Positions 18,291 to 30,953 of a DNA stretch of 64,000 nt are shown here, in pieces; within the stretch, counting starts at the first letter, position 1, and each line of letters starts with the position of its first letter. The DNA lies in the NCBI GenBank assembly GCA_963978895.1, contig OZ022246.1:2190105-2254104 (forward strand). Reading direction: 5' to 3'. Source of the stretch: Erpobdella octoculata (taxonomy: Eukaryota; Annelida; Clitellata; Hirudinida; Erpobdellidae). The translations under genes were made by a program, and so were the position numbers. The notes under the pieces were generated by a model, which ran no database searches, had not been told where the DNA came from, and worked only from the letters and a program-made list of their open reading frames with translations.

Positions 18291-21239
18291 TCTTTAAGTT
18301 CTTTTGAAGAACATACACCACTTTAATCATTCTCGGATTCATTATCATGATCATTTGAGTCACTTCTTGATAATAGATTTTCTTCAAATTCTGTGTACAG
18401 GTTCTTAATTGATGACAATGCAATATTCAATATTTAGTTTTGAAATAAATCAATTAATTTAGTTAATCTTAATTTCGCACAATGTGACTTCTTCACCATC
18501 TTCTCTTACTGCTTCTCTACCTTCTTCTTTTAGCACTTCTACGTCAAACAATTTTCTGTCACGGTGTCAAAACTTTCCTTTTCGGTCAGTTCGTGGCCGA
18601 GCGCTCTTGCACTCATTGTTGTAAATATCGCTCTACAAATCTGATTGGTTAATTGATTGGACTATGGTAGAGTCCTACAGGGGGCTGATTTTTTGCGGAC
18701 TAGCTCGGTCCGATTCATAGGCACAAACTCGTATTGATTCGGGTCCTGCCTACAAACCCTTAGACTGAGCACAATAACCTTGGCTCAACTCGTGCATTCT
18801 ATAGTGCGATGCTGCGGAAAGCCAGAGCAAGTCTTCCATGAAATGATGATATATAAATAATAATAGTAGTAATATTAACAGCATCATGAGTAATACAGCT
18901 GCAATTTATAAACGAAGCAAACTCTAAGAGCAAAATCTCTGCGGTGGGGAAGTTGATACAAAAAAAGGGCCGAACGGTGGTACCATAACCAGTAAGGTTC
19001 ATCCGAGGCTTGGTTATTGCTAGCTGCCAGGTAAGTCGATTTGACAGCCCTGTCTTGCTATTGCTCAGTAATAATTTGCAAGCTAGGGAAAATCGATCTA
19101 TGTGACCATGAAAACCTTGTGTATTCGGCAGCCTCTGCCCGCCCCGAACATAAAAATAATACACGGACACTCATTTCGCCCAACATAAACACGTCATATA
19201 ACATTCAAGTTAGCATATATCGTCTAAATTTTTTCCGACACAGACGTTAAACAATAAAAAGACAAATCTCTAAGCAAAATCTGTGTAATACCAATGCTCG
19301 TTTGTTTACGTTCACTCACCTTGTTTAATAAAACTCTTTTAGGTATACGTAATTCGGTTGTTAAAAATTGCAAAAATGATAGTTCCGAAGAAATTACAAT
19401 TTTCTTTACTAAACCTTATATGTAATTGTATATATATATATTTTGATTGTGCCTGGTAGAATAATCAGAAGACGTAAGAACGCAATAAGAGGGTCGGCCA
19501 TGCGGAACAAAACATCGGCGTTGTTAGTGAATAATATATGCATTGATTGCGTGACTCAAATTGAGTAGCTCTGAATGGCAGCGAATGCGAGTAATGCGAC
19601 TCTTGCTTTGTTAGCATAAATATAGCCTGTCTGAAGTATATTAATAGTAAATGTTAATAACAATATTAATGACCACAAAAACATTTTAACAATAATGATA
19701 AATATTAATAACAATAATAAGAATAAAAAAGAAATTGCACAAAATAGAAAACGCTCTTATCCACCTTTCACATCCCTTTTAGATTTTCTTGCCTAATCAA
19801 TCTTTCTTTCTTTTCTCAATATCATTTTATTCACGCCTCCCCTTTCAAGACCGAGACCAGGGCACGGGAAATCCTTAATTTTCTAAGAGGAAAGATACAG
19901 GGCACAGGGTTTTCATTGAATTGCTGTTAGACGAACCTATTAATTTTGTTTTAAACACGAGTGTTGATCAGAGCCGGGTTAACTTAAAGGCCAACCAGGT
20001 CTTAAACATCCGCTTTCTAAGTATCTACTTTAGAGGACTTTTACTGTACGTATTTTTCATACTACGATTTTGATTGTCTGTAAATTCAAATGAGTCGTGC
20101 GACCCTACTCCGCAGGTCATAGGTCACCTTGCTTTCAAAGGGACTCACCTTAGGGGTTCAAAAGTATTGCATGGTTGCAGTTTCCACCACTAAACAAGAT
20201 ATTTTAAATTGCTGAACTTATTGTTGCTCACAAGACATAAATCAGATACGATATAATAGCACTGTCATTGTAGTATGTCTTGACAATAGGTTCGTTTTCA
20301 TCTTACTTAACAAATTAACAATAAAGTATAATTTATTGCTTGTCGGGCCACCGCTTTATAAATAATCTTAAAACCGTCCACCTTGAAGAATTATTTATTC
20401 ATTCATTTTTCTTTAGTCTGCTGCTCTAAGGTGTTCATTCTCTGCATAGATATCTATGATTCTCTGAATGTCAGACACAGAGACACAGTTTCTTGTTTCC
20501 TGTTTTCAGTGTCATTTGAAAAAATTTTCATTTATTTATTTGTGAAACTGCATAGAATTAGAGACTCAATTTCGGTTTAGCTGATCGTGAGTTCCCGAAA
20601 TCGAGACATTGCAGATGGTGATGTAAAAGTTGACATGAAACATGACCGAAGAAAACAGCAAGAGATGGGGCAAATAAAAAAGAAAAAGATGGCAATTGTA
20701 TCGTGCACATGCTATGAACTCGCTGTCAGAGTTGTACTCCGGCCTTCTCATAGGCGTAGAGTTCGGAGCGGAAGTGACAGGGTCAACAGCCCCTTCCAAG
20801 CCAAATCTTGCTCCCTCTTGGAAAATTGTTGCCCTATGTGAAAATTGTTTGCCTTTTCCGAGATAATTGTTTTTTCCCAGGAAAACGTTTAAATAAAACA
20901 TTTTTAAATGATTACGCGTATCATACAACGAAAAGTGAAATTCACAGATAAAATTATGTAAAAAATTTAAATTTACACAATGCAATTGGAACATTTCATG
21001 TTATTTTAAAATTGATATCGCTATATGCTCTGGACTTTTATATATTATTTCATGTAGCTTTATAGAAAACGACATCACCATCGTCATCATCATCATCATC
21101 AATAGCAGCATCATCGTCATCAACGTTGTCAATAACATGATTCAGCAAAAACTTAAATAAAATATAAAACTCCTTTGCAACGGAACTCCATAAACTCATC
21201 AAATTTTAATTTCTCGATTTCAAAACACTTTTTTCTTTC
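18291..21239. other. Intergenic, repeat-derived; no gene supported
   Basis: A region of 2.9 kb between the transposon and DRC10. About 18,660-18,800 resembles the inverted-repeat element at 4367-4582 in reverse orientation (shared AGGCACAAA and a TTGGCTCAAC block). A small CAT/ATC microsatellite lies near 21,075-21,115. Open frames at 18,799-19,250 and 20,566-20,994 have no domain resemblance. Confidence 0.5.
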
Positions 21240-22614
21240 TTAAACTTTTTTCTTCTTTTGACTGGCATTTGCACCCTTTCCCGCTTTTTTCTTTTTAGTT
21301 TTTATCGCTTTGTTGACCTTGTAAGATCTCCAGATGCTTTGAATCGCCGTCGCGGCTCTTGTCAACTGTCTCAGCTCTTTCTCTTCGGCATCGCGTTTCT
21401 CTTTGGCGATCCTTCTTTCCTCGATGATCACACTGTACCCGTCCTCGAGAACTCTGAATTTTTCTTCCAACAATTCCAGCTGAGTTTTTTCTTTGGCGTA
21501 GACTGCTTCGATTTCTTCAATCTCGTCCTGAAGTTGATTTAGATAAAAAAAATTTCGGTATGATGTTGCGTGTGTCTGATATTATGGATGTCTGTGATAT
21601 TGTGGATGTCTGTGATATTGTGGGTGTCTGTGATATTATGGATGTCTGTGATATTATGGATGTCTGTGATATTATGGATGTCTGTGATTTTTTTTTTAAT
21701 GATAGTTTATAGTCCTTTACACCAAGTGTTTTAAGACTGAATTGGCTGTATATAGGAAGCACATAAGTACTTCCTGTCGTGGATCAAAGTTTGATCCTTT
21801 TAACTGTCCCTCCTCCTTTATCCAGGCTTGGGACTGGCTCGCAATTAGCGAGGCGGAGTTGGATGTCTGTGATATTATGGATGTCTGTTATATTGTGGAT
21901 GTCTGTGATATTGTGGGTGTTTGTGATATTGTGGGTGTACCATATTGTAACCGAAAATGTAGATATATGACGTATTATAATAATGCATGAATGTAATGAA
22001 CACATTTATACACTAGCACTAAGATAATATAAATGCGTCAAGCACCTGTCTTTTGAGCATTTCCTTGTCATAATTCTCTATCAGGTTGGCCAGTTCGTCT
22101 TCTACTTTGAATTTTTTCTATTAAATAAATAAATAAATAAAAACAAAAACGATGAGATTTGGTTTTATTATAAATTAATCGATCTTTTATCATTAGAAAT
22201 TTTTCAATTTTAGCTTTAACCGTGGTTTAAATTTGCACTGAAATCAAAAAGAGTTAAATAAATAAATAAATAAAAAATCTTAAAATACGAAAACAAACAG
22301 TTTTATAAAAATTCAGCACCAAAAATCAGAAAAAAGTCAACAAGATGATATCACGAGAAAACCTTTCTGAGATTGGCCTCCTCCTTGTAGTGAACTTCGA
22401 CTAGAGTTTCATACTTGGCACGGACTTGTTCCAATTCTTCCTTCAACTTTAAAACTTTACTTTCGCTATTTTTCTTGTGCGTCAGGCCTTGTTTGTGACC
22501 GTCCGACTGAATTCTCACAAGCTGCTCATCGTGCTGCTTTCTGATCGTGTCCATAGTCTTTTTTAAGTGGCAGATTTTGTCGTTTTCGGAGTTTATCTAT
22601 TAGCACAATAAAGT

Positions 22615-22667
<53 letters not shown>

Positions 22668-23336
22668 GATTTTATGGGCTGGAAAACATTATTTAGGTTT
22701 GAGTAACACTAACACCAGAAGATACGTGAACCTGATGGCTACCTACCTACTCTAACAACAGAGCTTTTTTAATTTGAAATACAAACTTGTTGAATACATT
22801 TGATTGATTATAAAAAAATATATTAAACACACAATAAATTGAGCTGCTCTATCTTGAACCAAACGTTTGTGCTCGATTAAATTCATAAGATTTATTACTC
22901 AATCTCACCAAATCATTAGTTTCTTCTTGAACTAGAGCGATATCGTTTTCTAGCTGAGAAATAGTCTTCTCGTTTGACTCCTTTTTTTCAGCAAACGATT
23001 TCAACATTTGCTTGTGCTGAAGGTGTTCTTGCGGGGACATGGACAATTTCTTCGAAAACATCACTTTCAAAGTCTTCAGCAAGTTTATCAGCTTGCTCAT
23101 ATCTTCGGACATTTTCAAGTCTTCATCTTGTGTTATCGTCTTATAGGCCAGACTGTTCTGGGCGAACAGTCGCAAGGTGTTCTTAAAAGAGAGCTGCATT
23201 TTTTTCATCACTAAATCAGCATTTCTGTTGATCATCTGAAGTTGACTGAAAGATCTTTCCACGCCGCCTGGAGACGGTTTTCCTTCCATCCAGGCAAGTT
23301 TCTGAACATCCGTCGAGTTGAAGATTTCCTGGATGT

Positions 23337-23391
<55 letters not shown>

Positions 23392-23841
23392 CGTCGTCGC
23401 GCCGTGTTGCTTTCCACCTTCGACGATTCCGTCTTCTTGTAGCACTCCGCCGCGCGTTTTCATTTCATCTTTGCACAGCTCTCCGCTCGACAGAAGTTCA
23501 ACGTAACTGTCAATCACGATTTTGTGGTTTTCCAGCTGCTCGACGAGACCGCTCCCGAGAACGTTCTTGAACTGCGCGAAATTCTCAACGACATAAGGCA
23601 GAGCTGCAGCAATCTCTAGTTTCCTGATGGCTTCGCAGATGACTGAATCCAGTTGCTGAGGCTCTAGCGAGGGCAGTTTTGTTTTGATGTTGTCCAAGCT
23701 GTTATGGTGGCTCAATATTTTTTTGTTTTGTTTTTCAAAACCTGCCAAAGTTGCTAAACTACCGAAAGACGGTTGTCTACGTCCCATAACTGCGCTGCTG
23801 GGAGTTTCATGACGCCCGCTCAACCTTATGAAATCTGTCAT
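21240..23841 (-). CDS. IQCD: Dynein regulatory complex subunit 10 (IQ domain-containing protein D)
   Basis: Exons 22909-23841, 22363-22596, 22046-22117 and 21240-21527 join in phase 0 throughout for 508 residues. The protein is mostly coiled coil and ends with an IQ motif (AATAIQSIWRSYKVNKAIK) and a lysine-rich tail (KKKKAGKGANASQKKKKV), the layout of IQCD/DRC10. DRC10 is part of the nexin-dynein regulatory complex that links outer doublets and controls axonemal dynein in motile cilia. The start at 23841 is the first in-frame methionine. The donor at 22908 (GTGAGA) was preferred over reading on to a stop 17 codons later, because the next exon continues the coiled coil in frame. An alanine run of about 17 residues is encoded at 23336-23390. 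Confidence 0.85.
21570..21945. repeat. 18-bp minisatellite split by a retroposon
   Basis: Units like TGTCTGTGATATTATGGA occupy 21570-21690 and again 21858-21945 in an intron of IQCD. The two blocks are interrupted by the LINE-tail insertion at 21690-21860, so they were once one array. Confidence 0.85.
21690..21860 (-). mobile_element. LINE/SINE 3'-end fragment with A-tail, minus strand
   Basis: Read on the minus strand this begins near ACTCCGCCTCGCTAATTGCG and includes AGTCCCAAGCCTGGATAAAG, GATCCACGACAGGAAG and TCAGTCTTAAAACACTTGGT. It ends in TAAACTATCATTAAAAAAAA. The last ~110 bp recur nearly identically at 63,496-63,609. The poly(A) end and 5' truncation indicate a non-LTR retroposon. Confidence 0.75.
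22616..22666. repeat. (AAT)n microsatellite
   Basis: About 17 AAT units in an intron of IQCD. Confidence 0.95.
23336..23390. repeat. (CAG)n coding microsatellite
   Basis: About 17 CAG units on the plus strand. Within the IQCD frame on the minus strand this gives a polyalanine run. The other frames give Ser or Leu runs. Confidence 0.9.
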
Positions 23842-24344
23842 TTTTTAAGACAATTTAAAAAACGGATTCAATTTTTGTCTGATTTCATCCATTAAATTCA
23901 GTCTTTATTTACTTCGAACTCGTCAAAGAAGCACGATTGTGTTGCTAGGAGACGAAAAACACCTGTTTTTCTGTATTGTGCTGAAAAGTGAACTGTCTGA
24001 AAATATTTTTACAACTTTATATTTTGAAAGAAATAATTTTTTACAAACCAAATAACTCAAATTTGAAAAATTGTTTTTTTAGCACGCTGAAATTATGTTA
24101 CAGATTGTACTTCTTCCACCATTCCACGAATCCATGCAGGACGTCATTTGGTGGGGGGGGGGGGGGGTTAGCAGAGAGGAAATTTCTTCCCTGAAAACAA
24201 TTTTTTTAAAAATAGCTATGACTCTCCACGGTCCTCTCCTATTTGTTTTGAGAAAGTTTGGCATGACGAGGATACAATTTTTGACTCTTGCAACATCTAG
24301 TCTCATCCATATACATATAGAATAATTATTCTATAATTATGCCT

Positions 24345-24346
<2 letters not shown>

Positions 24347-24414
<68 letters not shown>
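24347..24414. repeat. (TA)n microsatellite
   Basis: About 34 uninterrupted TA units. Confidence 0.95.
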
Positions 24415-24417
<3 letters not shown>

Positions 24418-24724
24418 TCTTTCCATGGTTTTATTGCACCTCTATTTCATACCCAAAATAACATCCCTGAATACATAATGCACACTTAAATTTTTTCACA
24501 GACGAGCTGCTATCGAAAATGACTGAACTCACAGCCCCAAGTAACTAAATGACAACTTTTTGAAGAACCTTATATCACCTATAGCCTTCTATGTTTGGTT
24601 GTCAGACACCAGTACTCCATTTTAGTTTTTCCATTATAATATTATAACCTTTAAAAGATGGAACATTGAAGCAAAAAAGAGACACTATAATAAAACACCA
24701 CAAGGAATTATTATTCAAAAAAAC

Positions 24725-24730
24725 TTTATT
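24725..24730 (-). terminator. Candidate poly(A) signal of METTL22
   Basis: TTTATT on the plus strand reads AATAAA on the minus strand, 64 bases after the METTL22 stop codon. Confidence 0.5.
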
Positions 24731-24793
24731 TTACCCAATAAAAATATTAAACTGTCTTAATATGCGAGAATCATTTTGACACAGAAAACTTTG

Positions 24794-27280
24794 TCATCTC
24801 TTCCTTGTTGCTTCTAAATGCCACAATTCCTTGAATCATAAAAGAAAATATTCACACACAAAAATTCATTAAAAAACAATTTAATTTATAAGTTAGCTTA
24901 ACAAAAGAGAACAGTCTCAAATTACCAGATATTTCGATTTCTCATAAACAAAATACTGTTTAATGCCTTTGACTTGTGAGCACTTGAAAGCAAAACTTGA
25001 AAGATTCTGGTACTCGGAGGAACACATTTCTTCAATAATATTCGTGAAATGTTCGTAAGCTGGGCAGGCTATGTCTTTATCTTCTAAGGTAAAATTTAGC
25101 CTTTCGTAACAAGAGAATGTGTTTTAATAAAATTTAAACTTAAACAGTTTAAAGAATTTAATAAAAGAACGATTTAATGTAAAATACAAACTATTATTGC
25201 TATGAGTTATAAATTGTAAACAAGAATAAGCACATTCATATCTAATTACAGTCTCGTGTGGTTACAATAAAAAAATATTAAAACTATAAAATTATTAAAA
25301 TATGATTAAAATTATAATATTATTACAATCACAATTTAAAATTACATTTAAATATTTCACACTTAAAATTACTACAACTTAATATGGATAACAGTAACGT
25401 TAAAAAAAACTATTTACAGATTTTATTATCTCACCGTTTACAATCTCATTCAAATATCACAATTAGATGTGATCACATTTTACACGTAATTACAATCTCA
25501 TTCAATTATCACAATAAAATGCGATCACATTTTAAACGTGATTACAATCTTACTGACTCTCTCGTTACCTTTTTTCTAATGAAAAGTAGAAATGAAGTTG
25601 ATCTTTAACAGTCCTGCTGAGTAGCTCGAGCAGAAAAACGAACAGCGAATCCGTCAGATCGTCATTGTAAATAACTGTAATTATTTCTACATAAATTAAT
25701 CTCATTTAAGTAATAATAAAAAAAAGCGAATAAGTAAAAATTTTAATTACACAAATAGAATTAGACGGTTACCGTCGGACGCGAGGACAATGTCAGCTGA
25801 CAACAACAGTTCGGCGTCTTGTTTTGGCCAACCAAAACTTTCTGTATGGCAAGTAATAAAAAACAAAAATTGAAATTTATATAAAAAAAAGGATTGAAAT
25901 AAAATAGAAATAAAAATCCAAAACAAACTGATTAAAACGAAAATTGAATTAATAAGTATTTAAGACATTAAAATGACAATATTAACACTTAAAAGTCGTC
26001 ACCGAGATCATCCAATCCCCAAGACCAATCCAGTTTGAAGACTTTGAATTTGCTATCATTATCATCACTACCAGTCAGGTTGGCGTCAAAATTTCTTCGA
26101 CATAATTTCACAGCGTCGTCCAGGTTATCTAAACAAAATATTCAAAATACAAACTCGGAATTATTTTTATATCGGTAAAATTATTTATAAAACTCTACAA
26201 ATTTTTTTGAAATATTTATAAATAAAAAACTAACTCAAATTTGTAAACTTTCTTAGTTAAAAAGCTGTTTTAATAGTAACAACAATAATAATAATAATAA
26301 CAATAATAATAACTCATTATCAGAAATCCTTTTTTAGGCATACTGACACAAGAGTAAGTTAATCCGTCATTGCAGTAACAAGAGCATAAGATTTCTCCAT
26401 AGAACTGAACCTTATGAAAACCTACAGTAGACTCTCGGCACAAAACACATCTTACAGCATGTGGGACTCAAATAACATCAAAGATGGACAGAATTGAAGA
26501 GAATTTCATTTACCAGTGCATATGACACGATCAGCGAACATGGCAGACACGACACTCGGCAGTGCCACTCCGGCACCAACTTCGAGGACGGATTTGGACT
26601 TGAAAAATTCCCGACGATGAAGGATGAAGTCACAGAGTAACAGAGATGCAGACCACACTTGGAGTCCGACATCGTGCAACGTCGTTGCTAGGAAATGTTC
26701 TGAAAACGAAAAATCCATCTGTGTTATTCTAATCCTTAAAATTGTATAAAATAAAACTTCATCCCATTATATTATTATTATTATTATATTTATTCAATGT
26801 GCTCCCTAAAGAGAAAATTTCTCAGAGCACTGATTATAATTCACCGACGTAACAAAACATATCCGAGATGTTGCTATATCCCATAAGATGTCATTTAAAA
26901 AATTCTAGACTGACCAATCACAAGAGCTCTATAATGAACTTCATCTTTTCTCATTGGTTCCAGATCGCCGTCCGCACCAACGAGGCTTGTTTTCTTCCCC
27001 GTCAACTCTGAACCGCCGCTGCCATCCTTACAGTCTTGATATAAAAACCTCGAGCGAACCACTGTGTATAAATGAATTTGATTGATTGCTACAGTTATTT
27101 GACATGGCAAAATTCTTTGTTAAAAAATATTTGGGTAGCATGAAAGTTTTTAAAATTTATTTATTAAGAAATTATATTTAGTAGCCTTACAATGCTCACA
27201 CCTTGATCAGAACTTTGTGAACAAGAATGAGTTAAATGCACATCTGACAGGACTAGTTCGTGATCAGAGTCAGACTCCAT
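24794..27280 (-). CDS. METTL22: Methyltransferase-like protein 22 (protein-lysine methyltransferase)
   Basis: Exons 27202-27280, 26915-27061, 26514-26699, 26003-26128, 25773-25841, 25569-25674, 24926-25100 and 24794-24829 give 307 residues with consistent phases. The N-terminus has LVLSDVHL, matching the conserved start of METTL22. Then come DVGLQVWSASLLLCDFIL, motif I (VLEVGAGVALPS), the ICTDNLDDAVKLC segment, a GWPKQDAELLLSADIVLASD block and IYNDDLTDSLF (the family's FYDDDLTD). It ends LELWHLEATRKR. METTL22 is a seven-beta-strand SAM-dependent methyltransferase that methylates lysine of the DNA-binding protein KIN (Kin17) in the nucleus. The protein is shorter than the human form (about 404 residues), mainly in the linker after the N-terminal motif. 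Confidence 0.92.
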
Positions 27281-29466
27281 AACTTGTTTTCTGGTGGTCA
27301 TCAGTCATCAACGTTTTTGGACTCTTTAGTAGTGAGTTTATTAGTCAGTTTAATCATATAGAACTATATTAACTATAGACATATAATAATTTAACTAACT
27401 AAACTTTAGTTACTAAAGGTATAATACTTAATTTAATAACTTTTATTTTAATTAAACCAGCTTTACGTAGCTGCCTAAAAAATCTGAAATTGTTATTCCA
27501 GGCTATGCCGCTATGCTAAACTTTAACAGCTACTAATAAAGCTTCAGAAAAACAAGAACTATTAGAATATTAGAGAAAGTAGAACAATCATAAATCCCAG
27601 ATTTAAAAATTGGACTTAAGAGTCTTAAGTTAAGACTTAATCTCGACACCGGTTCCGACCAAAAACAAAATAAACCACACAGGGTAAACATAATAATACA
27701 GCAGCAATCAATCTCAGGAGATTTAATTTATCTTATTATTATAAAATACTAGCAAGGTACCCGGCGTTGCCCGGTGTTTTTAGAGGTTTTTCTAACGTTT
27801 TTCTCTCTCGCTCCCATTTCGTTTCTCGCCTGCTCTCCCACTCCCTCCCTGTCGCTTTCCCGTTCCCGCTTGCTCTCCCGTTCCCGGTCGCTTTCTCGTT
27901 CCCGGTCGCTTTTCCTCTCTCGGTCGCTTTCTCTCTTCCGGTCGTTTTTCCGCTCCCGGTCGTTTTTCCGCTCCCGGTCGCTCTCCCGCACTGAATCTCT
28001 ATCCCGCTCCCGCTTGCTCTCCGGCTCCCCCGTTCTCGGTTGCTTTTCCCTTCCCGCTCGCTCTTTTGTTCTCAGTCGCTTTTCCGTTTCCGTTTGTTTT
28101 TCCGTTCTCGTTCCCGCTCATTCTCTAGTTCCCGTTTCTGGTCGCTCTTTCGCTCCGCTCATTTTGTGACCGATTTTAATTTTTTTCACAAAAACCTTTC
28201 TCTATTGTCTATCAAGGCTGTGTGAAAATTTCTCCAGGAAATTGCTTAATTTATTTATGGTCCTGGCATTACAAGGGGGCGACACATTTGCTTCACGCCT
28301 TAGGCGGCACAAATCCACGCTGCGCCACTTTGTGCCATACCGTACTTTATTAATTTGTGTTATAAATGTATACTTAAAATAATTTTGAGCTCAAATTAAA
28401 TACAAACATGGTTATGGAATAAATTAACTTTGCCCATTCAACAGTCTTAATTTAATAAATGGAACATCTATTTTCCAGAAAATTTCATTTGATCAAAATG
28501 ATTTATCCTCGTTTAATTTTCTCTATGTGTTTTTGTTATCTGTGATTATTTGATTTGATTTAATTTCCAGTTATGAATTTTTATTAAATTTTGAAAACAG
28601 CATTCATTTTCAGTGCTTTTTCTAACTTTCTATTTGTGTTTAAAATCTTGTAAAAGTGGGAAAGTCTTAACAAGAAATAGTCAAATTTATTTAATAAGTT
28701 TTTTTTCATATTAAAATTACAAAACAAAATAAAAACTTTAAGAAACTAAAACACTTTTATGGAAAAAAATGAAATGAAATATAAAACATTTTAAGAACAA
28801 TGTTAGTGAAGTTTCTCATTGAAAAATCATGAAAGATGCAGTAGGAGCCTAAGATTGATGCAGATATTTAAGTTTTTTAGTCTACACCTAAATGAAAAAT
28901 AATATTCACTAATCTTATTGAAAACGATTTACTTTTATACAAAAAATATCACCTATAAAATATGTGATTAAATTTAAAAAAAATGAAAAGTAATAAAAGA
29001 AATTCACTATTAATAAAACAACTGAAGATAAGCTAATCTTCTGTTGTATCTCTTCTCTTCAATCGTACTTGATAACTGAAATAATAATAATGTTACAATA
29101 TAATTGATAACTGAAAAAATAGTATTATAATATAATACTTGATAACTGAAATAATAATATAATATATTTAACAACTGAAATACTAATATAATATAATTAT
29201 AATATATCATTATAATATCCTGATTAGAGTAACTTTTGAGCTTCCAAATTTCCTTTATTTACATTGTTCTTCAGCTTATTTATTAATTATATAACTTTAT
29301 AAAACAGGGCCAAAGAATTTTTATAAATGTGAGTAAATTGATCGATTAATAGCAAATTTTAATATACTAAGTAAATTTACTAAAAATATTCAATCAGCAT
29401 TATTTATTTTTTTACTAATTTCAATTTTAAAAAATACTAAAAGTTAAAAACATAAATTAAGAAGAC
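27281..29466. other. Intergenic, transposon relics; no gene seen
   Basis: Apart from the element at 27,748-28,340 this is AT-rich sequence with no supported exon. A Ser/Arg-rich open frame at 27,774-28,169 comes from a minisatellite inside that element. Short homopolymer-rich frames near 29,010-29,210 are not credible. Confidence 0.55.
27748..28340. mobile_element. Dispersed element with internal minisatellite
   Basis: It begins ACTAGCAAGGTACCCGGCGT followed by TGCCCGG, a terminus that recurs in decayed form near 49,572-49,605, 55,027-55,062 and 57,860-57,900. A minisatellite of 15-20-bp CTCCCGGTCGCTTTC-like units fills 27,800-28,160. Near 28,300-28,340 is a GCGCCACTTTGTGCC end reminiscent of hAT-type termini. 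The class is unresolved. Confidence 0.5.
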
Positions 29467-30602
29467 TCATAATCGAACTGAAACCTTATCAGTGTTACTG
29501 CATATGGAGCTGAGTTGCTTTATGGAAGGCAGCTGGACAGGGCTCCTGCCGAAAGACTGCTGGTACTGGACTCTCTTACTCGGACCGTAACTGCAACTGT
29601 AACTACCTACCCTTAAAAAGTTACATTTTAATGTCATTTATGTAACAGATCATGCATGTTTAGCTTTTTTGTAAAAAAAAATTATATTTATATATATATA
29701 TGCATTTATATAGTCTACCCAGGAGTTGAGAGTGTTCTACTCAGTGTGAATCTTTTTGCAGCACTGTCAAAAGGTTTTTTAGCAGGTTTGATAGTTACCG
29801 GCTCTAAATTCTGGTAACGACTTGGCTCCGGCACGTCTTGATTCTAAAAAATCAAAATGCTGAAATTTTAGTTTAAAAACGGCTTAAAAACTTACTAAAG
29901 AAAAATTAATTATTAAAAAATTACATAATTTGAATTTTTTTAACTAAATAATGTGAAACATGAATTCAACCAACCCCAATTTTCTCATCAAACCTTTCTT
30001 TGGTTCTTGACCCTATGACATAACCTTTCAAGCTCAAAGGTCGTCTGTCAATGTCGTGTATGAAGGATTGCTAAAGCAATTCAATTGAAAATTAGATATT
30101 AGTGCTATAAACCGATGTTTGATGATGATAAAAATAATTATTATTAACTATTCAAAAGCTGCATTTAAATCTATCAATTACTTTTTCTAAGTCGTAGGTG
30201 GTCGGTCCTGCTTTTGTTGATTGGTTCACTCCAGTAATTGTCAGTCCAATTCTCGATTTCGGCAAGGCTTCAGGGAACAGCTTGCGATCATTGCGAGACC
30301 AGAAAGATATTTGATGTTTTTTTTCTTCAAACTGTTTAAAGCCTATAAATAAATTAACAAACACCGTTAAAGACACTTTAAAATTGTGTGTGATTGATTG
30401 ATCACTTTTTTAAATCCAGTTATATTTAGCATTATTATTAATCATTAATCGATTAATCCTTAATCAAAATCAATCAGTAATCGATTAGTTGGTTAGTTAA
30501 TCGGTTAATTAATCCATCAAAGATGAAAATGCTAGAATACTTTCATTTCATACCCATAAATTTACTTTCGTATAACTTTCGTACGCCATGGTCGTACGCC
30601 AT
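29467..30602 (-). CDS. Small protein resembling sperm-tail PG-rich (STPG/SHIPPO) proteins
   Basis: Exons 30554-30602, 30182-30342, 29975-30070, 29719-29843 and 29467-29602 splice in phase to 188 residues starting MAYDHGVRKLYESKFMGFKQ. Features include SKAGPTTYDLEK-like and VPEPSRYQN segments and KPFDSAAKRFTLSRTLSTPG. The Pro-x-x-(R/T)-Y and F-x-S-A-A-K-R-F patterns are those of sperm-tail PG-rich proteins, which line ciliary and flagellar microtubules. The last acceptor (GTAGGTAG|TTACAG) is chosen because earlier AGs give an immediate stop. I cannot name the orthologue; it may be a lineage-specific ciliary microtubule-associated protein. Confidence 0.65.
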
Positions 30603-30866
30603 TATTCTTTTAGAAACGGGAAAACTTTATATTTAATAGTCAATAATTAATTAATGGTAATGTTAATGTTGTGTTTAAAAAAATTTCTATGGCAACCGAG
30701 CCGCGATTTCAAAAGTGAAACTAGAGAAACATTTTAAGTAGATTGGAGAGAAAGATAGAGAAAGAGAGATAGATAACCTCAGATTTAAATAACAATAGAA
30801 AAATTTGGTTGAAAAAAAAACTTTCTGCGTGGCAACATTAATTTTTAATATTTTTTGAGCTATTTG

Positions 30867-30953
<87 letters not shown>

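Larger units (their letters stand above)
23842..24793. other. Intergenic between IQCD and METTL22
   Basis: This holds the 5' flank of IQCD, a poly-G run near 24,151 and a (TA)n microsatellite at 24,347-24,414. No exon is supported. Confidence 0.6.

Noticed and set aside
20566..20994. 142-codon minus-strand ORF and the overlapping 84-codon plus-strand ORF
   Set aside because: No domain, no conserved motif, mixed AT-rich codon use, and no supporting splice sites.
27749..28225. Ser/Arg-rich and Arg/Glu-rich ORFs resembling SR proteins
   Set aside because: They read through a CTCCCGGTCGCTTT minisatellite on both strands inside a transposon relic.
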